The notes under the pieces were generated by a model, which saw nothing but the letters and a program-made list of their open reading frames with translations, was not told the DNA's origin and searched no databases. Source: Sphingobacterium sp. xlx-96 (GTDB taxonomy: Bacteria; Bacteroidota; Bacteroidia; Sphingobacteriales; Sphingobacteriaceae). Taken from it: a stretch of DNA of 64,000 nt. A program made the position numbers and the translations under genes. The DNA is taken from NCBI RefSeq assembly GCF_011007365.1, contig NZ_WFKM01000010.1, forward strand, positions 124,001 through 188,000, given 5' to 3'. Numbering within the stretch: the first letter of the stretch is position 1; every line of letters begins with the position of its first letter. Positions 27,756 to 35,698 of this stretch are shown here, piece by piece.

Positions 27756-27800
27756 TATGAGCAAAGTCATAAAATAGCGACTCTAAGTGGGGTAAATTTG
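27756..27800 (+). promoter_or_regulatory. predicted promoter and Crp/Fnr operator of the Ric operon
   Basis: Perfect inverted half-sites TATGA-GCAAAG-TCATA (27756-27771) are centred at 27763.5. The -7 box TAAATTTG starts at 27793, 29.5 bp downstream. The first gene starts at 27867. Confidence 0.7.
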
Positions 27801-27866
27801 TACTATACCGAATAAGGGAAATCGGTGACATATGATAAAATAACATTTTAAATAAAGTTGATTATT

Positions 27867-28790
27867 ATGATAAAGACTACAACACTGGATGTAACTACTA
27901 TTGAACCGAGATTTAAGCATCCTACAATTTTCGAGCATTTTGATAGTCTAGTAGAAGGAGAAGGATTCGAAATTTTGAATGACCATGATCCTAAGCCATT
28001 GTACTATCAATTATTGGGTGAACGTGGAAATATCTTTACTTGGGAATATCTTGAACACGGGCCAGAATGGTGGCGTGTGCGTATTTACAAACCAATAAAA
28101 AAGGATAAAAATCATCCTACTGTGGGAGAAATCGCGGCACAGGATATAAAAAAAGTCGAAGTGTTCAAAAAACTAGGAATTGACTTTTGTTGTGGTGGCA
28201 AGAAAACAATACAAGAAGCTGCGCAATCTATTGGCATGGATCCTGAACAGTTGCAGTATGAACTGGAGAATGCTAAATCGAGCAGTTCAGCGGGTATTCA
28301 GCATGATTTTAACTCTTGGGAGCCTGGCTTTTTGGCTGACTACATCACCAATGTACACCACCACTATATCCGTGAACAAGGGCCGATTATAACCCAGTTG
28401 GCGAATAAAGTAGCTATGAGACATGGATCAGAAAGAAAAGAACTCTTTAAGTTAGCAACCGGTATACATGACTTTATGGAAGATCTCTACAAACATATCC
28501 TACATGAAGACCAAAAGATTTTCACTGTGGTGAAGCAACTAAGCTCTGGTACGGATATCGATTTAAAGGAGCTAGAAAGTGCTATTCAGTATCTGGAAGA
28601 AGAGCACGAACAAGCCGGTGAAAATCTGAGTCTTTTTAGAACATGGACAGATAACTACAAATTACCGGAAAATGCGTGCAATTCTTACACTTATCTTTTC
28701 GAAAAAATTAAAGAATTTGAAAACGATCTTTTACAACATATACATCTGGAAAACAACATACTATTTCCAAAAGCGCTTGCCTTGAATTAA
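27867..28790 (+). CDS. ric: iron-sulfur cluster repair di-iron protein (Ric) fused to an N-terminal DUF2249 domain
   Basis: 307 residues from the ATG at 27867 (a TTG nine bases upstream is less likely). Order: DUF2249 (about 12-80, with 'FDSLVEGEGFEILNDHDPKP' and 'YLEHGPEWWRVRIYK'); the ScdA/DUF542 N-domain ('TVGEIAAQDIKKVEVFKKLG' then 'IDFCCGGKKT', Cys-Cys motif); then a hemerythrin-like HHE domain with ligands in 'NVHHHYIREQGP', 'HILHEDQKIF', 'EEEHEQAGENL' and 'HIHLENNILFP'. Ric proteins repair Fe-S clusters damaged by nitric oxide or oxidants. It heads a four-gene operon under a predicted Crp/Fnr promoter, consistent with NO stress during denitrification. Confidence 0.92.
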   Translation: MIKTTTLDVTTIEPRFKHPTIFEHFDSLVEGEGFEILNDHDPKPLYYQLLGERGNIFTWEYLEHGPEWWRVRIYKPIKKDKNHPTVGEIAAQDIKKVEVFKKLGIDFCCGGKKTIQEAAQSIGMDPEQLQYELENAKSSSSAGIQHDFNSWEPGFLADYITNVHHHYIREQGPIITQLANKVAMRHGSERKELFKLATGIHDFMEDLYKHILHEDQKIFTVVKQLSSGTDIDLKELESAIQYLEEEHEQAGENLSLFRTWTDNYKLPENACNSYTYLFEKIKEFENDLLQHIHLENNILFPKALALN

Positions 28791-28802
28791 CAACAAAACA
28801 TC

Positions 28803-29642
28803 ATGATTAGTGTAAACCAACATACCAAAATCGCCGCAATCATCAAAGCAAATCCAGAAAGTATTACAGCCATAGCATCTTTAGCCAAGCCATTACATAA
28901 GCTTAAAAACCCACTTCTTCGGCGTTTGCTAGCTTCGCGGGTTACTATTGCGGAAGCTGCTGCTATGGGAGGCTGTGAAATTGCAGACTTTGAACGTGTG
29001 TTGGTTCCTCTCGGATTTGTTTTTGAAACATTACCGATAAAACATGAACATGCGGAAGCAGCGACCATGAGACCGGATTGGTTGACGAACCTCCCCCCTC
29101 ATGCCCAAAACCTATTTGATGTACGCGAATTAATTGATAATGGTGAAGATCCTTTAAAGATGATACTTCAACATTATCATTCGCTACCAGAGGGACATGC
29201 GTTGTGCATTGTAAACAGCTTTATCCCTTACCCTTTAATATCGGTAATAGGCAAAAAGGGAGCTCAATATCACGTCGAAACCTTATCTCCAGATCTCCAT
29301 CACACCTGGTTTTTAAAAAAAGAGTTACAAGGATCAATAACTGACAACCATAATAGTAGCAGCATTAATATGCTTGACACCCAAGAATTTGAAGCGATCT
29401 TGTCAAAACACACTAAAAAGCAGATAATAACACTGGATGTCAGGCATTTGCCCATGCCTTTACCCATGGAGACTATTCTTCAAGCCCTGGGAGAATTAAA
29501 TGAAGATGAATTACTTTATGTTTATCACAAACGTGTACCCTTACATTTGATGGAAGAACTTGAAGACAGTGACTTTGCAATCCGAATTTGTGAGTTTGGA
29601 CGAGACGATATACGACTTCTCATCCATCAAGAGGTACATTAA
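28803..29642 (+). CDS. DUF1858-like plus two DUF2249 domains protein
   Basis: 279 residues, cytoplasmic. The N-terminal 75 residues resemble DUF1858/DUF542-type helical domains ('KLKNPLLRRLLASRVTIAEA'). Residues about 95-175 form a DUF2249 domain ('LFDVRELIDNGEDPLKMILQ'). A second DUF2249 follows at about 200-279 ('ITLDVRHLPMPLPMETILQA'). DUF2249 proteins accompany hemerythrin, NnrS and nitrogen-oxide genes; the molecular role is not established. It starts 12 bp after ric, and its own DUF2249 domains pair with the one fused to Ric. Part of the same predicted NO-stress operon. Confidence 0.8.
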   Translation: MISVNQHTKIAAIIKANPESITAIASLAKPLHKLKNPLLRRLLASRVTIAEAAAMGGCEIADFERVLVPLGFVFETLPIKHEHAEAATMRPDWLTNLPPHAQNLFDVRELIDNGEDPLKMILQHYHSLPEGHALCIVNSFIPYPLISVIGKKGAQYHVETLSPDLHHTWFLKKELQGSITDNHNSSSINMLDTQEFEAILSKHTKKQIITLDVRHLPMPLPMETILQALGELNEDELLYVYHKRVPLHLMEELEDSDFAIRICEFGRDDIRLLIHQEVH

Positions 29643-29652
29643 ATAATCCTAC

Positions 29653-30918
29653 ATGGCTGATCTATTCGTTCACCGAGCCCCTAAATCGCTGGCTGTCATC
29701 CCATTTTACATAACAGCAGCTGTTTTCTTTTTAGGATGCAGTATACTTTTGTTTATTTCCTCTGCAGAACTGACCGGCCATCATTTTAATCCCCATATTT
29801 TAGCTATTGTACATGGGTTAGTATTGGGCTGGTGCACCATGATAATTTTTGGAGCAGTGTACCAATTACTACCCGTATTATGCGAGAACGAGCTTTACAG
29901 CTGTAAACTAGCCTTTCTTTCTTATCTTACTTTATTGATGGGCAGTTCTATGCTAATCTACTGTTTTTGGAGATTCCACATTGGGACCCTCCTGATTATC
30001 GGTGGAAGTATTGTTGTTTTTTCGGCATTATGTTTTCTGCTCAATATCTGCACGACCATTATCAAAGCGACCAAGAGCAGTCCTTATCAATATTTCATAA
30101 TCAGCTCCGCTATATGGTTGGTGCTCACCACATCAGCCGGATTACTTTTAGCTATCAATCTCGTTTACAACTTTATTCCAAGAGATCATCTAGACCTCCT
30201 CAAACTTCATGCGCACGCAGGTATTGTCGGTTGGTTTTTACAATTAATCTGTGGAGTCGGAGCTAAACTAATTCCTATGTTTCTGTTAGGGAAAGCCAAA
30301 AGGACCTATTTGTTACATGCAGCCTTAATACTTCAAAATACGGGACTCGTTTTATTTATTACACATGCCTTTTTCAAAAAAATAGACCTAGTAGCCGCCA
30401 TATATATTGCACTAATTATTATCGGCACACTATTGTGGTGTTGGTACATCTGGGAGGCTGTAAAGACAAGAATTCGAAAAAAAATAGACTTGCTGATGAA
30501 ACAAGCTATTTATTCACTCTACATCAAATTACTAGCAGTAATTGTGCTCGGGATTACGTTTATCAGTACCGAAAGCAAATGGATCACCCTCTACGGTACG
30601 CTCATCTTTCTAGGTTGGATAACAGGTATAATTATCAGCAAAACTTTTAAAACACTTCCATTCATCATCTGGAATAATCATTACAGAAATATCCATGGTA
30701 ATGCAAATATACCTCTTCCCAAGAATCTCTATAGTAAGAAGCTCGTAACGTACCAAACATTTCTGTTTATCACTGCTCTACTATTGCTGTGTTTAGCCCT
30801 GTTAGTCGACCGAAAATGGCTATTGCAGGTAGCAACAGCATCCTGGATAGCACTGGCTTTATTATACTGTTATAATGTAGGCACTGTAGTATTACATCAA
30901 TCAAAATTGGAGAAATGA
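29653..30918 (+). CDS. 12-TM heme-copper-oxidase-subunit-I-like / NnrS-like membrane protein
   Basis: 421 residues, about 12 hydrophobic segments and no soluble domain. Histidines in membrane segments resemble heme-binding positions: 'PHILAIVHGLVLGWCTMIIF' and 'LLKLHAHAGIVGWFLQLICG'. This recalls NnrS and stand-alone heme-copper-oxidase subunit I homologues that sit in denitrification clusters. The canonical copper-ligand His pair of a true oxidase is not evident, so electron-transfer activity is unproven. It lies 10 bp after the DUF2249 gene and overlaps the next gene by 4 bp. A second protein of this general type is encoded at 34320-35543 under the same predicted regulator. Confidence 0.65.
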   Translation: MADLFVHRAPKSLAVIPFYITAAVFFLGCSILLFISSAELTGHHFNPHILAIVHGLVLGWCTMIIFGAVYQLLPVLCENELYSCKLAFLSYLTLLMGSSMLIYCFWRFHIGTLLIIGGSIVVFSALCFLLNICTTIIKATKSSPYQYFIISSAIWLVLTTSAGLLLAINLVYNFIPRDHLDLLKLHAHAGIVGWFLQLICGVGAKLIPMFLLGKAKRTYLLHAALILQNTGLVLFITHAFFKKIDLVAAIYIALIIIGTLLWCWYIWEAVKTRIRKKIDLLMKQAIYSLYIKLLAVIVLGITFISTESKWITLYGTLIFLGWITGIIISKTFKTLPFIIWNNHYRNIHGNANIPLPKNLYSKKLVTYQTFLFITALLLLCLALLVDRKWLLQVATASWIALALLYCYNVGTVVLHQSKLEK

Positions 30919-31244
30919 ACATTAGTTTAAATGGTCCATTTGCAAAGGAGCAAATGAAAGCACAGACAGCATTGCTACAGGTTATTGACCCAGAACTAGG
31001 TATCAACATTATTGATCTGGGCTTAGTATATGAACTAGACTTTTCAAACGTAGAGACTATTGTAGTAACGATGACTTTCTCTACACCACACTGTCCATTA
31101 GGAGATGCCATCCAACAGGGAGTCGTCCATGTCCTTTCTGTAGCTTTCCCTGAACGGCTTATCGATATCAAGATCGTATGGGAACCTGAATGGAACTACG
31201 ATATGATCACGGAAGAAGGAAAGTTAGCTCTAGGTATAACCTAA
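30915..31244 (+). CDS. MIP18/DUF59 family Fe-S assembly factor (SufT/PaaD-like)
   Basis: 109 residues forming a single DUF59 domain: 'VIDPELGINIIDLGLVYEL' and 'TFSTPHCPLGDAI' (TxxxCP-type motif with the conserved Cys). Such proteins help mature iron-sulfur proteins. The overlap ATGA with the upstream membrane protein and the presence of ric in the same operon fit a role in rebuilding clusters lost to nitric oxide. It is a small-domain protein, so exact substrate is unknown. Confidence 0.88.
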   Translation: MNISLNGPFAKEQMKAQTALLQVIDPELGINIIDLGLVYELDFSNVETIVVTMTFSTPHCPLGDAIQQGVVHVLSVAFPERLIDIKIVWEPEWNYDMITEEGKLALGIT

Positions 31245-31262
31245 AAAAAATCATTATTTTAT

Positions 31263-31307
31263 TATGCCTAAGATCATAAAAAAAGGAGAAACTAGCCTTT
31301 AAATTTG
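31263..31307 (+). promoter_or_regulatory. predicted promoter and Crp/Fnr operator of the anaerobic ribonucleotide reductase operon
   Basis: TATGC-CTAAGA-TCATA (31263-31278) is centred at 31270.5. The -7 box TAAATTTG starts at 31300, 29.5 bp downstream, as at the nos and Ric promoters. nrdD starts at 31350. Confidence 0.7.
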
Positions 31308-31349
31308 TCGTAACCCCTCAATAAAAACTGTACACAAAGAAGTTATGCT

Positions 31350-33455
31350 ATGGAGAAATATGTTATCAAAAGAAATGGTCAGTTTGAACCGTTCCAATTT
31401 TTCAAAATAAAAGATGCTATCGAAAAGGGATTTCAGAGTACCCAACATCCTATCGATGAGCAGGTGCTCGATAATGTTGTTAAAGAGCTCGACAAACAAG
31501 ATACTTGGGCGGTAGAAGATATTCAAAACATTATAGAACATTCATTTTATGAATCGGGATACTTCGAGTCAATGAAATCCTTTATGCTGTACCGCCATAC
31601 GCGTAAAATGCAGCGTGAACACGTTGATCATCTATTAGATGACACGACCTACATCGACAGCACGCAGACGGTAGAAGAATACATCCGTCAGACAGACTGG
31701 CGTATAAACGCCAACGCCAACACCTCATTTTCGAATGCTGGATTGGTCAACAATACTGCTGGAAAGATCATCGCTAACTACTGGTTGGATAAGGTCTATA
31801 CCAAAGAAGAGGGATATGCCCACCGAAATGCCGATATCCATATCCACGATCTCGATTGTCTCACAGGCTACTGTGCAGGATGGAGTCTACGGGTACTGTT
31901 GGACGAGGGGTTCAATGGGGTTCGCGGCCGTATTGAAAGCCGCCCCCCGTCTCATTTTAGAGAAGCATTAGGTCAAATGGCTAATTTTCTCGGTATCTTG
32001 CAGAGCGAGTGGGCGGGTGCACAGGCCTTCAGTTCGTTTGATACATATCTTGCTCCTTACGTATTTAAAGATCAGTTACATTATACAGATGTGCTCAAAG
32101 CGATCCGAAGTTTTGTTTATAATCTCAATGTACCTGCCCGATGGGGGCAATCGCCGTTTACCAATATCACGCTAGACTGGAACGTCCCTGAAGATCTCAA
32201 AAACCAAACACCTACACGAAACCAACGCCATCTATTTGAAGATCTGGAAAACCCTTTGTTATTAGCAAAAGCAAAACAAAGGGGTATAGACACACTACAA
32301 GATCTGTGTTACTGCCATTTTCAACCGGAAATGGATATGATCAATAAAGCTTATTATACCGTAATGACCGAAGGTGATGCACATGGGCAACCTTTTACTT
32401 TTCCAATTCCGACGGTCAATATAACTGAAGATTTTGATTGGCATAGTGAAAATGCACGTCTTCTATTTGAGAATACGGCAAAAATCGGATCTTCCTATTT
32501 TCAAAACTTCATCGGCAGCCAATACATATTAGATGAGGATGGGCAGCGGATTGAAAATCCAGAAGCGTACAAGCCCAATGCAGTACGAAGTATGTGCTGT
32601 CGTCTACAGTTAGATCTACGTGAATTATTAAAACGAGGCAATGGACTATTCGGTAGTGCGGAGATGACAGGAAGTATTGGGGTAGTAACCATCAACATGG
32701 CAAGGCTCGGATTTCTCTTTCAGGCTGAAAAAAAAGCACTCTACCAGCGGCTAGATTACTGGCTGGAAATTGCCAAATCTACGCTGGAAAAGAAACGTGT
32801 ATTTGTTCAAGAACGATACGACAGTGGATTATACCCTTACACCAAACGTTATCTGCCACATTTCCGTAATCATTTCTCTACTATTGGTGTCAATGGAATC
32901 AATGAGATGATCCGCAACTATACCGGCGACAAAGAAGACATCTCGACACCTTGGGGCATTAAGTTTGCAATGGAGATACTCGAACACATCCGGTTAAAAC
33001 TCATTAATTTTCAAGAAACGACAGGTAATCTCTATAATCTCGAAGCTACTCCTGCCGAGGGAACTACTTATCGATTCGCTAAAGAAGATAAAAAGAGATT
33101 TCCAACAATACTCCAAGCCGGATCTGGCGAAAACATCTATTACACAAACAGCTCCCAGCTCCAGGTAGATTATTGCGAAGATCCATTTGAAGCACTCTTA
33201 CTGCAAGACAAATTACAGTGCAAATATACGGGAGGTACCGTCTTGCATCTCTATATGAACGAGCGGATAGGGACAGCGGAAGCCTGCTCATCCTTCGTAA
33301 AGACGGTATTATCAAACTTCAAACTACCTTACATCACGGTTACACCAGTTTTCAGTATCTGCCCTATTCATGGCTACCTTACCGGAGAGCACGAATACTG
33401 TCCGCAATGTGATGACATACTTATCGTTAAACACACTCAAATTTCATCATTATGA
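31350..33455 (+). CDS. nrdD: anaerobic ribonucleoside-triphosphate reductase, catalytic part lacking the glycyl-radical tail
   Basis: 701 residues. ATP-cone at about 1-95 ('YVIKRNGQFEPFQFFKIKDA'). The catalytic barrel has 'SMCCRLQLDLRELLKRGNGL' and 'GSAEMTGSIGVVTINMARL'. A zinc-ribbon near the end reads 'SICPIHGYLTGEHEYCPQC'. Reduces ribonucleotides to deoxyribonucleotides without oxygen. Unusually the protein stops 14 residues after the zinc ribbon, before the radical-bearing RVxGY segment. That segment is encoded by the next ORF, which starts in an ATGA overlap (33452-33455). Expression is predicted to be driven by the Crp/Fnr promoter at 31263-31307. Confidence 0.93.
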   Translation: MEKYVIKRNGQFEPFQFFKIKDAIEKGFQSTQHPIDEQVLDNVVKELDKQDTWAVEDIQNIIEHSFYESGYFESMKSFMLYRHTRKMQREHVDHLLDDTTYIDSTQTVEEYIRQTDWRINANANTSFSNAGLVNNTAGKIIANYWLDKVYTKEEGYAHRNADIHIHDLDCLTGYCAGWSLRVLLDEGFNGVRGRIESRPPSHFREALGQMANFLGILQSEWAGAQAFSSFDTYLAPYVFKDQLHYTDVLKAIRSFVYNLNVPARWGQSPFTNITLDWNVPEDLKNQTPTRNQRHLFEDLENPLLLAKAKQRGIDTLQDLCYCHFQPEMDMINKAYYTVMTEGDAHGQPFTFPIPTVNITEDFDWHSENARLLFENTAKIGSSYFQNFIGSQYILDEDGQRIENPEAYKPNAVRSMCCRLQLDLRELLKRGNGLFGSAEMTGSIGVVTINMARLGFLFQAEKKALYQRLDYWLEIAKSTLEKKRVFVQERYDSGLYPYTKRYLPHFRNHFSTIGVNGINEMIRNYTGDKEDISTPWGIKFAMEILEHIRLKLINFQETTGNLYNLEATPAEGTTYRFAKEDKKRFPTILQAGSGENIYYTNSSQLQVDYCEDPFEALLLQDKLQCKYTGGTVLHLYMNERIGTAEACSSFVKTVLSNFKLPYITVTPVFSICPIHGYLTGEHEYCPQCDDILIVKHTQISSL

Positions 33456-33637
33456 CAACAAATTCCACAAATCATGATTTGATATTAAAGCAATATCAAG
33501 AAGAACGAAGCAAATGTTTAGTATACACGCGTGTTATGGGCTATCACCGTCCTGTTGAAAGTTTTAACATCGGCAAAAAGGGGGAACATAAACAACGAGC
33601 CCACTTTCGATACGAAGATGCGAAGGTCAATATATAA
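33452..33637 (+). CDS. stand-alone glycyl-radical domain of class III ribonucleotide reductase
   Basis: 61 residues. The segment 'CLVYTRVMGYHRPVESFNIG' (Cys22, radical Gly30 in RVMGY) and the tail 'KKGEHKQRAHF' match the C-terminal glycyl-radical segment of NrdD enzymes. Its ATG overlaps the nrdD stop (ATGA), so the two parts should be made together by termination-reinitiation. It overlaps nrdG by 20 bp. Functionally it would dock on the NrdD barrel, be activated by NrdG and supply the radical, in a manner comparable to the stand-alone GrcA/YfiD for pyruvate formate-lyase. A sequencing frameshift between the two parts is possible but the neat ATGA argues against it. Confidence 0.82.
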   Translation: MTTNSTNHDLILKQYQEERSKCLVYTRVMGYHRPVESFNIGKKGEHKQRAHFRYEDAKVNI

Positions 33638-34292
33638 CATTACACCATTTACGCTACTAGACTATCCGGAGCATACAGCCTGCATCATATGGTTTGCAGG
33701 CTGTAATATGCGCTGCCAATACTGCTATAATCCAGATATAGTGCTTGGAAAAGGAAAACTAACTATTGATAGTGCAGTGGCTTTTTTACATTCGAGACAG
33801 CAACTATTAGAAGCCGTGGTTTTCAGCGGTGGAGAATGTACATTACATCCTTCTATAGTTACGCTTGCACGAGAAGCAAAAAAGAGAAATTATCTTGTTA
33901 AAATTGACACCAACGGGACCCAGCCCCGCCGTATAGACAAGTTACTCCAAGAGAATCTGGTGGATTACATTGCATTGGATTTTAAGGCTCCACCATATAA
34001 GCATGCTGATATTACCCAGTCGGATACCTGGACTACTTTTACGCAAAGCCTACAAATCATCCAAGATTCCCAAATTCAGTTTGAAATACGCACTACTTGG
34101 CATAGTGAATTGCTTAACACCAAAGATCTCCAGGAAATGATACATTTTCTTGAAAAAATAAAATACAAAGGTAATTATTATATACAGCGATTTGTCAACG
34201 AAGTACCCACGCTGAGCAAATTGTCCCGTAGTAATACACATCTAGACCTCAGTCAGCTAACGTCTCCTGATATACGCATCATAATTCGTTAA
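33618..34292 (+). CDS. nrdG: anaerobic ribonucleoside-triphosphate reductase activating protein
   Basis: 224 residues from the ATG at 33618, chosen because the family starts right before 'ITPFTLLDYPEHTACIIWF'; upstream codons in this frame only overlap the glycyl-radical ORF. The radical-SAM motif is CNMRCQYC (Cx3Cx2C), followed by 'VVFSGGECTLHP' (SAM-binding GGE). Installs the glycyl radical on the reductase using S-adenosylmethionine. Third gene of the nrdD operon; convergent with the membrane protein gene that ends at 34320. Confidence 0.94.
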   Translation: MRRSIYNITPFTLLDYPEHTACIIWFAGCNMRCQYCYNPDIVLGKGKLTIDSAVAFLHSRQQLLEAVVFSGGECTLHPSIVTLAREAKKRNYLVKIDTNGTQPRRIDKLLQENLVDYIALDFKAPPYKHADITQSDTWTTFTQSLQIIQDSQIQFEIRTTWHSELLNTKDLQEMIHFLEKIKYKGNYYIQRFVNEVPTLSKLSRSNTHLDLSQLTSPDIRIIIR

Positions 34293-34319
34293 TTCTTTGC
34301 CCTCATAAATTTATCATCA

Positions 34320-35543
34320 TTATGATCGGTGAGCCATCATGCCCGTTAAGCCGATACCTATCACTATAGATGCCGCTAATAGCAAAAAATGAGCATACGG
34401 AAGTGAAGTTCCGCCAAGTGCAAGGAGAGCTTGTAGTGCTAAAAAAATCTCATTCATCACTGCGCCCAAAATAAAGATATTAAAAGAAAACATCGCATAC
34501 CTATTATACTCTATTAAAGATTCCTTATATAGAAAACTTAAAATAAAAATGGAGACAATCAACAAAAGCACTAAGTGGAGGTAACCTACGATGACAGGAC
34601 GGAAACCATAAACGAAATGGCTTAAAGAAGGAATAACAGACAGACTCTGTAAAAGAACTTTTAACAATATCGCCCAACAAACCAACCACAAAATGACTTT
34701 GATACGGCCATGAATCGGTATGGAAGATTTCCTATTTCCTTTATAGAGACTGATCATCCAGTACCCCCACACACAACATTGCCCAATTGCTGCCAAAACA
34801 AGTAATATGTACACTATATCCCCCATATCCCACCAAAGTACAGAAAGCAGATATAAAGGTACCGTCACGATAGAAAGGACTTTATAAAGTAGGTCCGTCG
34901 AAGGCAATATAACGCCGTATTGTTTCAGTACGTGACAAGCAAGTCCCAATATGGCAAAGAAAAACCAACCATTATATTGAAAATGCAGATAGAAGTAAAC
35001 TGAAGCTAATTGATTTTGTACATTGGCCTGATGCGTAGACATTATATATGCTAAGTAGAAAGTTCCGATAGCGGAGAGAGCCAGAAATATCATGGCCAAC
35101 CGAAACCAGCGCGCAATCTTTTGATCCAACTGCTGCTTTTCCATATCCCGCCATAACGCCACCACAAACCAGAAAGACACTAAAATACTCAAACTGGAAA
35201 ATGTAATCGAAATACCCCCATAGCCCTGATACAGAAAACTAAACAACATACCCAAAGAACAGATGAGATTTGCCCAAAATATACACACATAATGTCGCGG
35301 TAATCGGCCGGCCTTCTGAAGTCGAAAGGTCACAACCACCAAACATAACATCAGTGTCTGAGTAACCCATCCAGCAAATGCGAAATGCGAATGCGCATGT
35401 TGCATATACTTTAAATTAATAAAGGACATTGGGATGATGAATTTTAATCGCATCAAGATTCCCATAGAAGCAACCAATCCCAGGTTGAAAAGTCCTATTC
35501 CTGCCCATTGTTTTACAGTGGTGGTCCATCCGTATCCTGTCAT
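34320..35543 (-). CDS. 12-TM heme-copper-oxidase-like / NnrS-like membrane protein
   Basis: 407 residues from the ATG at 35543. The upstream TTG codon at 35552 lies inside the predicted -7 box, so it cannot be the start if that promoter is used. About 12 membrane segments. Histidine-rich motifs 'YMQHAHSHFAFAGWVTQTLM', 'YFYLHFQYNGWFFFAILGLA' and 'IVGYLHLVLLLIV' recall heme-ligating positions of heme-copper oxidase subunit I and NnrS. It has no soluble domains. Its promoter carries the same operator geometry as nos, ric and nrdD, so it probably functions in NO metabolism or anaerobic respiration; this is inference. Confidence 0.65.
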   Translation of the reverse strand: MTGYGWTTTVKQWAGIGLFNLGLVASMGILMRLKFIIPMSFINLKYMQHAHSHFAFAGWVTQTLMLCLVVVTFRLQKAGRLPRHYVCIFWANLICSLGMLFSFLYQGYGGISITFSSLSILVSFWFVVALWRDMEKQQLDQKIARWFRLAMIFLALSAIGTFYLAYIMSTHQANVQNQLASVYFYLHFQYNGWFFFAILGLACHVLKQYGVILPSTDLLYKVLSIVTVPLYLLSVLWWDMGDIVYILLVLAAIGQCCVWGYWMISLYKGNRKSSIPIHGRIKVILWLVCWAILLKVLLQSLSVIPSLSHFVYGFRPVIVGYLHLVLLLIVSIFILSFLYKESLIEYNRYAMFSFNIFILGAVMNEIFLALQALLALGGTSLPYAHFLLLAASIVIGIGLTGMMAHRS

Positions 35544-35549
35544 GGGAGA

Positions 35550-35594
35550 CAAAATTAGCTTCCTGAATACAAAAATTTTATGATCAAACGCACA
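35550..35594 (-). promoter_or_regulatory. predicted promoter and Crp/Fnr operator for the membrane protein gene
   Basis: Minus-strand -7 box TAATTTTG occupies 35557-35550. The operator TGTGC-GTTTGA-TCATA (35594-35579) is centred at 35586.5, again 29.5 bp upstream of the box. Only about six bases separate the box from the ATG at 35543, so the transcript would be leaderless or nearly so. Confidence 0.6.
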
Positions 35595-35698
35595 AACATC
35601 TAGGAATGTATTGTAGTGCAGTGCTTATGAAAATCATATCTTTTCAGCAATCTATTTAGTCGCAGCTGGACGATTTTCAACAGTATACCTTCCTTTTT

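Noticed and set aside
33430..33480. Sequencing frameshift as the explanation for the split NrdD
   Set aside because: Not excluded, but the clean ATGA overlap, a plausible new N-terminus and the intact residue pattern of the small ORF make a genuine split more likely; kept as a check under the finding.
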